From assembly GCA_000611775.1 (NCBI GenBank), contig KK106981.1:10381183-10445182 (forward strand): a DNA stretch of 64,000 bases. The letters are read 5' to 3'. Under the pieces are notes generated by a model that was given only the letters and a program-made list of their open reading frames with translations, was not told the origin of the DNA and searched no databases. Below are positions 9,965 through 19,373 of this stretch, piece by piece (positions within the stretch are counted from its first letter, which is position 1; the number at the start of each line of letters is the position of its first letter). Origin of the DNA: Umbilicaria muhlenbergii. Its lineage: Eukaryota; Ascomycota; Lecanoromycetes; Umbilicariales; Umbilicariaceae. A program made the translations under genes and the position numbers.

Positions 9965-11421
9965 CCCAAGAAAGTCCAACTCTGCTACGGCGTCGACGTC
10001 GACTGCGTGTCCGGCTGGATCGGATCCTATGGCGGTGAAGACAGCATCAGCGATATCTCCCGGGGTTTGCAAGCGGGCGAGCAGAATGTGTTCAGGTTGT
10101 TGAAGCTGTTTAAGAAATACAATATGACGCAGACGTTTTATATTCCGGGACATTCGTTGGAGACGTTCCCGAAGGAGTGTGCGAAGATTAGAGATGTGAG
10201 TGTACTGTGCTTGTGGTTCCTGGGGGCCACCGGGTCAGCGAAGGGGTAGGGGCAGGTGCAGGGACAGACGGAATTAAAGTGAGATATGATGACTGATGTA
10301 TTATTCGTGGTGGGAATCTAGGCTGGTCATGAAATGTATGTACTTTCTTCCCCCCTTTCCCCCTGTCGAAGGCTTCATCTGCTCAATGGCTGATACTGAC
10401 CCCACAACCAGAGGTCTTCACGGCTACACCCACGAAGAACCCAACAAGCTCTCTCCTCAGCAACAAAAAGACGTCTTTGAGCACACCTATGACATCATGA
10501 CAAAATTCGTTGGCGCCCCGCCTAAAGGCATCGTCACCCCCATGTGTCAGATCTCGGCTGCGAGTAGTAAGATGCTGATGAATAAGGGCATGGAATATGT
10601 TTATAGTGCTATGCATCGGGACTGTGTGCCGTATTATTTGAAGGTTGATGATAAGTGAGTCGTCTCTTATCCTCGGCCGCGGCGGAAAGAGGGGATGGAA
10701 AGGAAAGGGAATGGGAAGGGAAGGGAAGAGAAGGGAAGTCTTCGAAGAAACGTAGCTGACTGATGGGCGGAATAGATGGGAGAAAGTCGACCCGGAAAAA
10801 GAGGCCAAGGAGTGGATGAAACCGCTCGTGAGGGGCACGGTTACGGATTTGATATCTATCCCCATGAATTGATATTAAGACGGTACGCACCCATCTATTC
10901 GCCCCACTGAAAATTGGCAGCCCATCTGCTCATACCTTGGCTAACGGCACTCATGTATACAGACCTCATCCCCCTAGTCTTCATCCCCAACATGCCCAAC
11001 TGCGGCGGCTGGACAGACCCCGACGTACTGCTTAAGATCTGGAAGGATCGCTTCGAGTACTTCTACCGCGAATACGACTATTTCATCTTCCCCATGCGGT
11101 ACGCCCTTCCCCCTCACCTTTCTCTTTCCCCATCTCCGCCCGTTCCTCCGCCCTCCCCTTCTCTGATCTGTTCCGTCCATCTCCGCCGTTCGCATTCTTT
11201 TCAGTCCGGAGCAACTCGCTAATACGGTTCGATAGCATCCACCCGGACGCTTCCGGCCAAGCCCAACACATCCTCGTGCACGAGAAATTCATCGAGTGGG
11301 TCAACACGCACGATGGCGTCGAGTGGGTGCCGATGTATCAGATGGCGAGGACGTTTCGGGAAATGTACCCTACTAAGGAGGAGTGGTTGAAGGCGGAGGA
11401 GGAGAGGGGGTGTACGATCTA
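9965..11421 (+). pseudogene. polysaccharide deacetylase (PuuE/allantoinase-like clade), decayed
   Basis: Six exons can be traced: to 10195, 10322-10335 (only 14 nt, coding AGHEI), 10412-10654, 10776-10882, 10963-11098 and 11236-11421. Together they give a NodB-type deacetylase of the fungal PuuE-like clade: catalytic/metal [32 protein letters not shown], metal motif HGYTHE, then IHPDASG and a normal C-terminus. Three things are wrong. No in-frame ATG precedes the conserved start; the codon where homologues have Met before PKKVQLC reads ATA at 9962. The exon with IPMN is followed by two in-frame stops, TGA at 10870 and TAA at 10876, exactly where the family has its N-W-Y-x-D-D segment. The usual W-W-E catalytic-loop motif reads PMCQIS. 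All splice sites remain good, so the decay looks recent. Sequencing error or an unseen splice cannot be excluded. Confidence 0.75.
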
Positions 11422-11835
11422 GGTGGGGGAAGATGTGTAGTTCGGAGTGAATTAATTTTTTTAGTAGCGCCGTCAGCGCCGTCATGAACGTGGGCTCGGT
11501 TCTTTCATCTTTCAAAGCTCGAAATCCACCACTGTGGTGTGTGTAAAATCTATTCCGCCACCTTCATACTCCGTTGTCGATTTTCTCGATGCGTTGCGGC
11601 TGATCTCTTGATGAGTGATCAAGGCCCTCCTCCCTCCCCCGCCCCCGACGGGTATATCGTTGAATACGTACTTCGGTGGCTGGAGATATGCTCTGGATTG
11701 GGTTCGCAGAAGGATGTTGTGAGTCCGACGAGTGTGAATCGGAGTCCATCCTTCTCATCTCCGTAATGTCGTGACGGGCTTCGGGCCTCCCGCAATCTTG
11801 TCCCTTGCTTCATATATAACTCTGTATCAAGCTCT

Positions 11836-11965
11836 TCCCTCCTCCCCCCCTTCCCTCCTTCCCTCCTCCCCTCCTTCCCTCCTTCCCTCCTTCCCTCCTT
11901 CCCTCCTTCCCTCCTTCCCTCCTCCCCTCCTTCCCTCCTTCCCCCCTTCCCTCCTTCTCCCCCTT
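11836..11965. repeat. CT-rich tandem repeat, (TTCCCTCC)n
   Basis: About 130 bp of near-perfect TTCCCTCC units with a few TCCCCTCC variants. One strand is pure pyrimidine, so the tract could adopt triplex (H-DNA) structure. It creates spurious Pro/Ser-rich and Gly/Arg/Glu-rich frames. Confidence 0.95.
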
Positions 11966-12124
11966 TCCCTATCCACCCAGCCCCCAGCCCCCAGCCCCCC
12001 ACCCCAACCCCGCCATCTACCACAGCTCGCAAGCTCCACGTCCAGCCAGAGAAGGAAAGAAGTCGAGTTCAGTCTGGAGGCATGGATCGGACTCCCTCAA
12101 ACAAGCAGCAAGAGAAGTGCGGGA

Positions 12125-12199
12125 TAGAGAGAGAGAGAGATATGTTTTGGGGGCGTTGTCAGGCGGCTGGGTAGGAGGGAGAGGGGAGAAGAGGGGAGA

Positions 12200-12238
<39 letters not shown>

Positions 12239-12245
12239 GTCTAGG
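12125..12245. repeat. (GA)n microsatellite
   Basis: Purine-only runs of GAGAGA. The longest uninterrupted block is about 30-35 bp near 12204-12236, with shorter blocks near 12126-12142 and 12266-12290. It lies about 200 bp from the CT-rich repeat, on the opposite purine/pyrimidine strand. Confidence 0.95.
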
Positions 12246-13050
12246 GGGCGTTGTTGTCACGTGGCTGAGAGAGAGGGAGAGGGAGGAGAGAGGGGTGGGT
12301 TGGTGGGGGGGTCCGCGTATGGCAACGACGGAATTAAGCGGAGGATAGAACCTGGTGCGGCGGGAAGGAAGGATGGAAGCGAAGGAAAGAAGGAGGGGGT
12401 TGTTGTAGTACCTGCCTGCCTTCCTGCCTGCCCACCTGTCGCTTCCGCAATACCTCACGAGCACCAACGCTCGTCCAGAGAAAGACTCGCTAATGCGGCG
12501 GTGGGGAGGCCAGGACTCACTTAAGGTCAGGGCCACGACATGAGCGCTCGAGACGCTTTGGAATTGAGGGTGCTGTCGTAGGAGACGTAGGAAAACCACC
12601 GCCGTATCGAGTCGGCGAAGTTCACGCACGACCGCGAGGCTTATCTTCTGTCGTTGGTGGGATTTGGGGTCAGGATGGTATTTTGATCAATCGAGTCCGT
12701 CAAAAGTGGGGCGGCCGGCCCTGCCTGGCCTGCCTGCCTGCCCAACCCAGCATAGCACATAGGAAAGACGTATTCACAAAGGTAAACCTGCCGCCAGAAG
12801 CACCTCAGTTGGAGCCATTCGAGGCATAGAGCAAAAGGCAATGCCAACATGCGTGACGATATAAGATTCCCCCCCCCAGGCTCTCCTCGCTCCGTTGTAA
12901 GCCAGCAATCACCTCAGCAATTTTAGTCCCCGTGTGTCAACAACTAGCTTAATCAAAGTCCAGAACCCCCGTATCCACGCCCGAAGCTACCCAGCTCGCT
13001 GGATCGAGTACCGCTTAAAAACCCCCTTCCCCTACCAGTCCCCAGCCCAA

Positions 13051-14754
13051 TTAAAATCCCCGCCGCAATCTCACAGGTACCTCACCCGCTCCCCCTTCAT
13101 TCGTATTGGCTGAGCCTTCAGTAGGACTGGGGTAATACCACGTAGTAACAGCAATGATGATGTAGACCAAAACGCACAGGGCACCTTCCAGGTAATTGGA
13201 TTTCCCATCGCGGAGGAAGTTGCCCACGACGAGGATGGACAGGATCAGGCACACGATCATGAAGATTTCGAAGTTGAGGTCCTGTTGTTCGAAGAAAGTG
13301 TAAGCAGCGGGATGGACGTGGGGTGGAGGGAGGTGGCGCTTACCATGTTTTTGTTGAGACCCCAACCTACTATGACAACGAGCGAAGAGTTCAGTAATGC
13401 GGTTTGTATGGTGGCTCCCAAGACGTGGGCTAGAGCGAAGTTCATCTGGTGGGTATGAGCAGTGATGTCAAAGGCGTGGTCCATGTTAGAAGAATATACC
13501 TGATCGTCGTATGCTTCATCAATTGCAGTCAAATGCTCTGCAAATTTCTCTACCAGAGGGACCAGAATGAGACCCATGAAGCTATCACTAACGTGCTTTT
13601 CATGCACGATATAGTCTATCTCCTCAACTATGACGGACTGTGTCAGCTGAATGGATTTAGTAGGCAGGAAGAAGCAGTGAGCACTTACCTAGGAAAACCG
13701 CATGCATTGAAACACACGTCAAAGCGATTATGAGAGCAACAACACATTCGGTCAGTGTCAGCTTGTCTTTTTTCAGATCCTTGTGCCTATCTGCGTCCTT
13801 TTCCTCGTCTGCCCCCAAGACGTCATCGTATATGGTGTGGTGCGAGCGCATCTGGAACCACACATACCTTCAAACGCCAATTAGCATTTGGTGTGGTAGA
13901 CTTAGGGGCGATATTGGACTTACAACAAGAAGGCCACCAGAAGGATGATGGCCGTGGCTCGGCTTATCTTCAATATATTGGCTCGCAGCAATGCCTCGTT
14001 CATTGTGCCTGTGAGGGCCGTAGAGAAGGCGCTTGGAATGAGAAGACCAAACCCGGCCACGAGCATTAGCCCACTGCCCACTTCACTGATCGCCTCGTGG
14101 AACACCTGCTCGTGCCTCTTAAATCCTCCCACGAGGAAGCAGAAGCCCAAGCATAGCAACAAATTGGCAAGTATGGAACCGAGGATGGCGGCTTGAATGA
14201 CAGGTATTAAGCCATCATTCACGCTGTTGTGCAGTAGTACCATGAAAAGCACAATCTCAACAATGCTTCCGAGGAAGGTTTCGAGAAGAACACCTATAGA
14301 ACGCTTAGTGATCGAACACACAAGGGCATGTTTCACCCATACCGATCACTCTCGGAAGCTTCCTCGCAAGTTCCTGACCTGCAAAACCTACCAGGTTGGC
14401 TGCCGGGATCATGGCGATATAATTGAGGGCAAAGACCCACAAAGGAAGATCGGGTCGGGCAAAGTGTATGGCGATAGCAGCGGGAACGACAGGCCATAGC
14501 ACATTGACGACCTTGGAGGCCGTACTCGTACTGCGAAAGCAGATCCTTAGGAAGTGCAAGGGGTGGATGCCTTTCCGGCCGCTTTCTCCGTCCGGGTGGA
14601 TGCCCCTGGTGACCTTGTGTCCATTGTGGTTGAACCTTGGTAGATGCGCATGTTCTTTGTTGTGCGGGTGTATGTTTTCGGATCGGGTGGTGAGCTCGAT
14701 GGGTAGGTCTGAATTGGCAGTGGAGCCCTGGGGCTTGCGTCGGAAATTCGCCAT
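13051..14754 (-). CDS. Ca2+/H+ (cation/proton) exchanger, CAX family
   Basis: A 473-residue vacuolar-type cation antiporter in six exons: 14754-14343, 14293-13924, 13867-13689, 13627-13500, 13445-13344 and 13281-13051. The lengths sum to exactly 474 codons. About 110 polar N-terminal residues are followed by two blocks of hydrophobic helices around an acidic/Lys loop (DEEKDADRHKDLKKDKLT). The two CAX alpha-repeats are recognisable but divergent: GSIVEIVLF near residue 145 and EKFAEHLTAIDEA near 347, where typical CAX proteins have GNATE and GNAAEH motifs. The predicted role is proton-driven Ca2+ (or Mn2+) loading of the vacuole or another acidic compartment. The 54-nt intron 13446-13499 is a multiple of three and has no stop, so its retention would insert 18 residues just after the second repeat. 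Confidence 0.9.
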
Positions 14755-15767
14755 TGTTGTTTTGTGAAATGCTAGTCCGCGACCTTGCTCTTGCTTTTGC
14801 TTTGCAACTCTATGGTTGTCCTGTCAACTCCTGGCTGGCACGAGGATGGCAGACCGATGTTTTGGATCCGTACAGGTCCAGTGTCAGTATCTGGGGTGTA
14901 AAAGGATCGTTAGTGGAGACAGGTATTTTTGCTTATAGAAAGACGGGAAAGTGATGTGGCCCTGCGCTTCACGGCTGCAAAGTCGTGGTTGACGGTACTG
15001 TCATGAAAATAGCATCTCCGCAAAGAGGGCCGAGGGAAGTCCGACAGGAGGCAGTCAAGTAAGTCCCCGAGTGAATGTTGATGCCCGCTGTGAAGATGGA
15101 GATGATCAGGTTCCTTGAAAGAGGAAGACGACGCAAGACGGCCGGGTGCCAAGAGGGCCTTTCATCATGTTTGCAATTGGCACCATTTGGCACCGCGTTT
15201 GGGCAGTGCTTTTGGCAATTGGCACAGACGAAAGCTGCTCCTGACAAGCCGGATCATCGTGGCAAGGGGCCTTATTCGCGCTTGGCGTGCTGCAGCCAAG
15301 GCAGGACGAGAGTGGCGCTGACTTCTGCTTGTTTCGTCCTCCACACAGCTCTCGTTTGATTACCCGCTCGCGCCCTCAGGATTGCGACGATGGCAACGGA
15401 GGGCATCGCTGGGACAGTACAAGTATCAGTGCCATGTCACACTGACATGGGCCAACTGAATGGCGGACGATTGCAGCGGAAGGGGCAGCGGAAGCGTCAA
15501 TTTGACAACACATCAGACAAGCATAGTGGCCACCTTGGACACCAAGGTGGGGCGACATTATAGTTAGCTTATGTAATCAACCTGTGCAGCACCCTGTACA
15601 GGAGCAATATCACTCACTACTGAAAAATGCTCTAAATTGTTGAAATGTAGTATTTCGGCAAGCTACAGGGCTGAAATGGTGAGCTGCAAATGCATAACAA
15701 TTCATTGACTGCCTGGTTCCTTCCTCCTCAGGTAAAATCATGATAGTAAGTCCCCCCCCTCTATTTC

Positions 15768-15856
15768 CCCCCCTGCATCAGGTCTGTTTTCTACCTGCAT
15801 CAGGCCTGTTTTCTACCTGCCTCAGTGCTGTTTTCTACCTGCCTCAGGGCTGTTCG
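15768..15856. repeat. 22-bp tandem repeat, about four copies
   Basis: Imperfect tandem units built on CTGTTTTCTACCTGCMTCAG, repeating every 22 bp. Differences between units are mostly C/T and G/A. It lies inside the CpG-poor island. Confidence 0.9.
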
Positions 15857-16305
15857 TATATCTGTATTGGTGGTGTACAGGCTACTGTTTCAGCCTGTAC
15901 ACAGTTGCTGTTCATTTCCAGTTGAGTTTGATTTCAGTGGCTGCAAGGCCTGCGCATGCCTTATACATATATAACGTAGTCTATAATGTAGTGGTGCAGC
16001 TCAGTAGAACCCCTGTTGGCTGCGAAAGGTGTCTTCAGGCCTTTGTGGGTGTTGATCAGGTGGTGTAGAGGGCAGAACAGGGTGAGGTGGGTGAGGTGGG
16101 CGTAGGTAAAGGCGCACTCATGGTCGTGGATGAGGTGCAGGGTGTGAGAGGGCTGTTGCAGTGATGCTCTCTACCTGAGTAGAAGGTGGAGCAGCCGGTG
16201 AAGGAGGTATCAGCCGTAGACGTGTCTCAGGAGCAGGGTTTTCAGACCTGCGCTGATGTTTGGCAGGGTGGGCGTTGTCCTGACGCACATTGGGATCAAG
16301 GATGC

Positions 16306-16500
16306 TCAGAGGCTGTTGAATGCAGCAACGTCTCTGCTCAGACTGTATACATATGAGACGGAGCAATAAAGACGCGTGTTTAGGTGGCTCACACTATTAT
16401 GACACGTTATACAGGTCCTGAATTGGCCTGGGCTGATCAATTTATCAAAATCAGATAAGGCACGCCGCTGCAAGCATTTTGTGCAGACCTTAACAGCCAT
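16306..16500 (-). CDS. small zinc-ribbon-like ORF, likely transposon-derived
   Basis: A 64-codon frame beginning MAVKVCTKCLQRRALSDF and continuing to FRTCITCHN. The spacing C-x2-C ... DF ... TC-x2-C is that of a small zinc ribbon. The minus-strand ORF at 45078-45290 has the same layout (CSSCRCLKPAADF ... KTCSACRA). Both lie in CpG-depleted islands, so I infer that they are N-terminal fragments of a mobile-element protein rather than host genes. Residues after about 36 show no clear similarity between the two. Confidence 0.35.
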   Translation of the reverse strand: MAVKVCTKCLQRRALSDFDKLISPGQFRTCITCHNSVSHLNTRLYCSVSYVYSLSRDVAAFNSL

Positions 16501-17250
16501 TGCACTGTCATTGAACTGTTGAACTGAGTGTTTAGTCTACTGAAGAGGTTGTGTGCAACCCGAAAGGCTCAAGTGCGGTCACGGGACAGCACTTTTTCAT
16601 GATTACGTGGGAGCCAATCGCTTAAGTCATGGTGGGCTGTTGTGTAATACTATATAGATTGTGTGCTGACTAATACATGCTGCACCCCTTTCTCCCACAA
16701 TCCCACAATCCCACAATCCCTGTCACGCCTGTATCTCGGACGATTTCACGTGACTCGCACACCTTTCCAGGGAGCTCCTTCAGCCCGTAGGGGGGTGGGG
16801 GGCATCATTCGATGAAGTGGCACAGTCGGTGAACACCAGTACCATATCAGCAACGAGAAATGTCAGTTCGTTGTTCTCAGAGTGCACAGAGAAGAGCTCA
16901 GTGACTTCGACCATGTTTACCATGTGCTGGTCGAGTTCAATGCCATCTGGAGAAAACGAAGTAAGCCTTTGCCGGCCCGCTCGAGGTGCAGGGGTGGCGG
17001 ATAAATATTCCTCTGGGACATGTGCACGTGCGTAGGGATTAATATAGGGTCATTGTTGGTGATAAGCTCCCAAGAGCGGTCACGGCAGCGCGGATGAAAG
17101 TACAGAAAGAAGGGCATCTTGAGAGAGATCGTTGGCCAGGCCAGTGGCTAACGCCATCTCTCCCAGTCCTTCCTGGTATGATTGTAGCCGTGGCATTCAT
17201 ACAAGCAAGCCGAGTCCAACCAGCTCGGAAACCCGAAACGCTCACACTTG

Positions 17251-17887
17251 TCAGTCAAACCCTAACGAACCCTGGCCAACTTGATGCGGCCCATCGTACA
17301 GCTTGAATTGCACAGCCCCATACCCAACCCTCCACATATACAATTCCATCCCCTTCAGAGCCGAAGACAGCACTCCATACGTGACCTGGTGGTTGTTCGC
17401 ATTCTGCACCTGCAGCACCACACGGCTGTCCCCGCGTTGATACCACGTAAATCTCCCGTCCTGCAGCATTCCGTCCCCTTTGGCCGCTATCCGTCCCGCC
17501 ACCGCTCTGTCGGCCCCTTGCAAGAGATTTACGATCGCGTCGCTGGGGATGGGCACGCCAGGGTTGAGGATGAGGTACGTTTCCGTGTCCGGAGTGCACC
17601 AGATGATGTTGAACATGTGGGGAAGTGGCCATATAGGGCCTTGGTGGTTGGCGGGCAGATTACTGGAAGGGTGAGAGTCAGAATAGCAGGTCTTGCTGTG
17701 TTGTGGGAGGGGGACTTGTCATCACTTACGTGCCCGCTTTTACGGCCGGTGCGTTCGCGCAGTACTCGGTCCGCCGAACGAGTGTGGATCGGGTGGATCT
17801 GGTGGCGCTGGTGATGGATGCTGCGAAGCTGAGGAAGGCAAGTAGAAGAAAGAAGAGCATTGAAGATAACGCGTTGGAGCTAAGCAT
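17251..17887 (-). CDS. small secreted protein, HQxT-GV family, member A
   Basis: Two exons, 17887-17730 and 17662-17251, give 189 residues. Exon 1 encodes MLSSNALSSMLFFLLLAF, a clear signal peptide, then a basic spacer ending in LVRR (a possible Kex2-like site), then the family motif EYCANAPAVKAGT. The phase-2 intron falls in the Thr codon of that motif. Exon 2 carries IIWCTPDTETYLIL, GDGML, QNANNHQVTYGV and YDGPHQVGQGSL. Only two cysteines of the mature chain are conserved in the family. Members B, C and D lie at 41.7, 42.8 and 53.6 kb. No known domain is recognised. Size, secretion and copy number suggest an effector or antimicrobial role, which is inference only. Confidence 0.85.
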
Positions 17888-18990
17888 GCTGGATGTAGCT
17901 TCTATGGTATGAAAAGCAGTATCAAAATATATTGATCTTCAAGAGGTAAGCCTCAGGAGAATTCATTGCGGATGCGCACACAGTGAACAACATAGACACG
18001 TGTTCTTCAACTCTGATTGTAAGTCTAGATCATAAAACCGCAGCAAGTGGTAAGTTTCCGATAGCAGGTCCATCATGTTTGGGAGGCTTCCATCAGCAAT
18101 TTGCTAGTGTTCCAGCAGACAGTTCCTGTTTCAACACGATTAAGCAGCGCAAGTTTGAACTGTGAAACTTCCGATATAAGCGGTAGCTCTCAACAAAGGG
18201 ACTGAGGAGACTTCAAATTCCTATCAATGAGAACGAACATTCCTAAATACAAAGTGCGGTTATTGTAGACCTCAACTGCTTTCAGAAGTGACCTTGCGGA
18301 TCTTGTTCAACGACCCCTCTGGAGGGTCAAGGACTCGAGAGCAATCCCCGCCACTGAGAAATGCACTGGTGATGCCGCAGCTGACTACTGGGCAGCACAA
18401 GTAGAGCGTCGCATGCGTCTCGAAAAGTCTCACTGCATGCAGTCGCACGAGTGATTGGGCTATCAAAGCCACAGTTGGTCTTCAGCTCCTCATTCCGAGT
18501 GGCTTGCTCCATGATCTATAGAGCAGTGGATATGACCGTCAGCCTTGCATTACACGTCGCTGCTTGCATCAGTAAGTGAAGTGGCAATGGGCGATGATCT
18601 GATAATAGATGGGCAACGACGTCTTCCCGAACAAGTAACTCGAGACGCCTGTGGCCTGGCCTCGCCTCTGGAGCCGTTGAATTAGGCGCAAATTACCAAT
18701 CCCGGGTTCTTCCCAGGGTCTGGACCGAAAGGCGTCGACGGGACATGCACTCTTGGCGTAGTTTGAGGAACGGCAATAAGTGTCTACCGGCAATATGCCG
18801 TTTACCGGAAATACTCCATTTTTCGCACTTCCTCCAATCATGGCATCCGCCGGTGCCATGTTGAGACAGTTCAATGTCCGGATTCCGGTCCAAAACCACC
18901 CCATCTCTCAACCTGGGAATACAAGTCTGATATCTAACTTACGACTTCGCGTTGTCAGATACAAAGTGTTAGTACTGCAAGACCCGGCTC

Positions 18991-19220
18991 CGAACGAGCG
19001 AAGCGAGACGCCGCTCAACGATCGGCAAACCCAACAAGCGCCCTGTGAAGACTGAAGGTCTGAACGGGCGCCCAGCTATCTTTGACGACCGAAGGGAGCA
19101 TGAGCAATCTTGAACATTCTCTGACGAGCAAAGCGAGACTTTGCTCAAAGAGCTGCAAACCCAGCAAGCGCCCTGTGTAGACCGAAAATCTGAACGAGCG
19201 AAGCGAGACCCTGCTCAAAC
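18991..19220. repeat. imperfect direct repeats with GAGCGAAGCGAGAC core
   Basis: Two copies of a roughly 80-bp unit (18991-19070 and 19120-19200) plus a partial third (19193-19220). Each has GACGAGCRAAGCGAGAC, then a CTCAA stretch, then CAAACCCARCAAGCGCCCTG, then a GACYGAA-rich end. A partial relative occurs at about 40992-41030 (GCGCCCTACGAGGACCGAAG). The GAGCGAAGCGAG core is itself nearly self-repeating. Confidence 0.75.
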
Positions 19221-19342
19221 AATCACTTTCTTCCTCTTCCTCTTAATGACGCCTGGATGTGGCACGGTAGAGGAAAATGAAAAAGGCGGTCGAGGTGATG
19301 TTGCTGGCATGGTTGGCTGCCAGCTTTTGCAGCCTTTGACAG

Positions 19343-19373
19343 CTCCAGCTCCAGCTCCAGCTCCAGCTCCAAC
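19343..19373. repeat. (CTCCAG)n microsatellite
   Basis: About five tandem CTCCAG hexamers in otherwise unremarkable sequence. Confidence 0.9.

Larger units (their letters stand above)
11422..13050. other. intergenic with long simple-sequence tracts
   Basis: No gene is seen. The long open frames here on both strands come from the periodic CT-rich and GA-rich tracts and are artefacts. A CTGCCTGC-type short repeat occurs at about 12411-12432 and again near 12721-12742. The stretch after 12640 is ordinary unique sequence without coding character. Confidence 0.6.
15560..16520. mobile_element. CpG-poor island, probable decayed transposon
   Basis: Base use here differs from the flanking genes: CG is rare while TG and CA are abundant (for example 15620-15960). 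It contains a short tandem repeat and a minus-strand ORF with a Cys-x2-Cys pair motif that also occurs in another CpG-poor island of this window. I take it for an old transposable-element copy of unknown class. I cannot place its ends: no clear terminal repeats or target-site duplication was found by eye. Confidence 0.4.
14755..17250. other. intergenic region with repeat island
   Basis: No host gene is supported. 14755-15560 is ordinary unique sequence, the presumed promoter of the exchanger. 15560-16520 is a CpG-poor island with a tandem repeat and a zinc-ribbon ORF, listed separately. 16520-17250 shows nothing except three near-identical TCCCACAA units around 16692-16718. Confidence 0.5.

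Noticed and set aside
9868-10038. ATG in good context as the start of the deacetylase
   Set aside because: Frame +1 relative to the conserved exon, with no intron that would join them; homologues start at the PKKVQLC segment instead.
11619-12039. Long Gly/Arg/Glu-rich and Ser/Pro-rich frames near the CT-rich tract
   Set aside because: Artefacts of the TTCCCTCC tandem repeat and the GA microsatellite.
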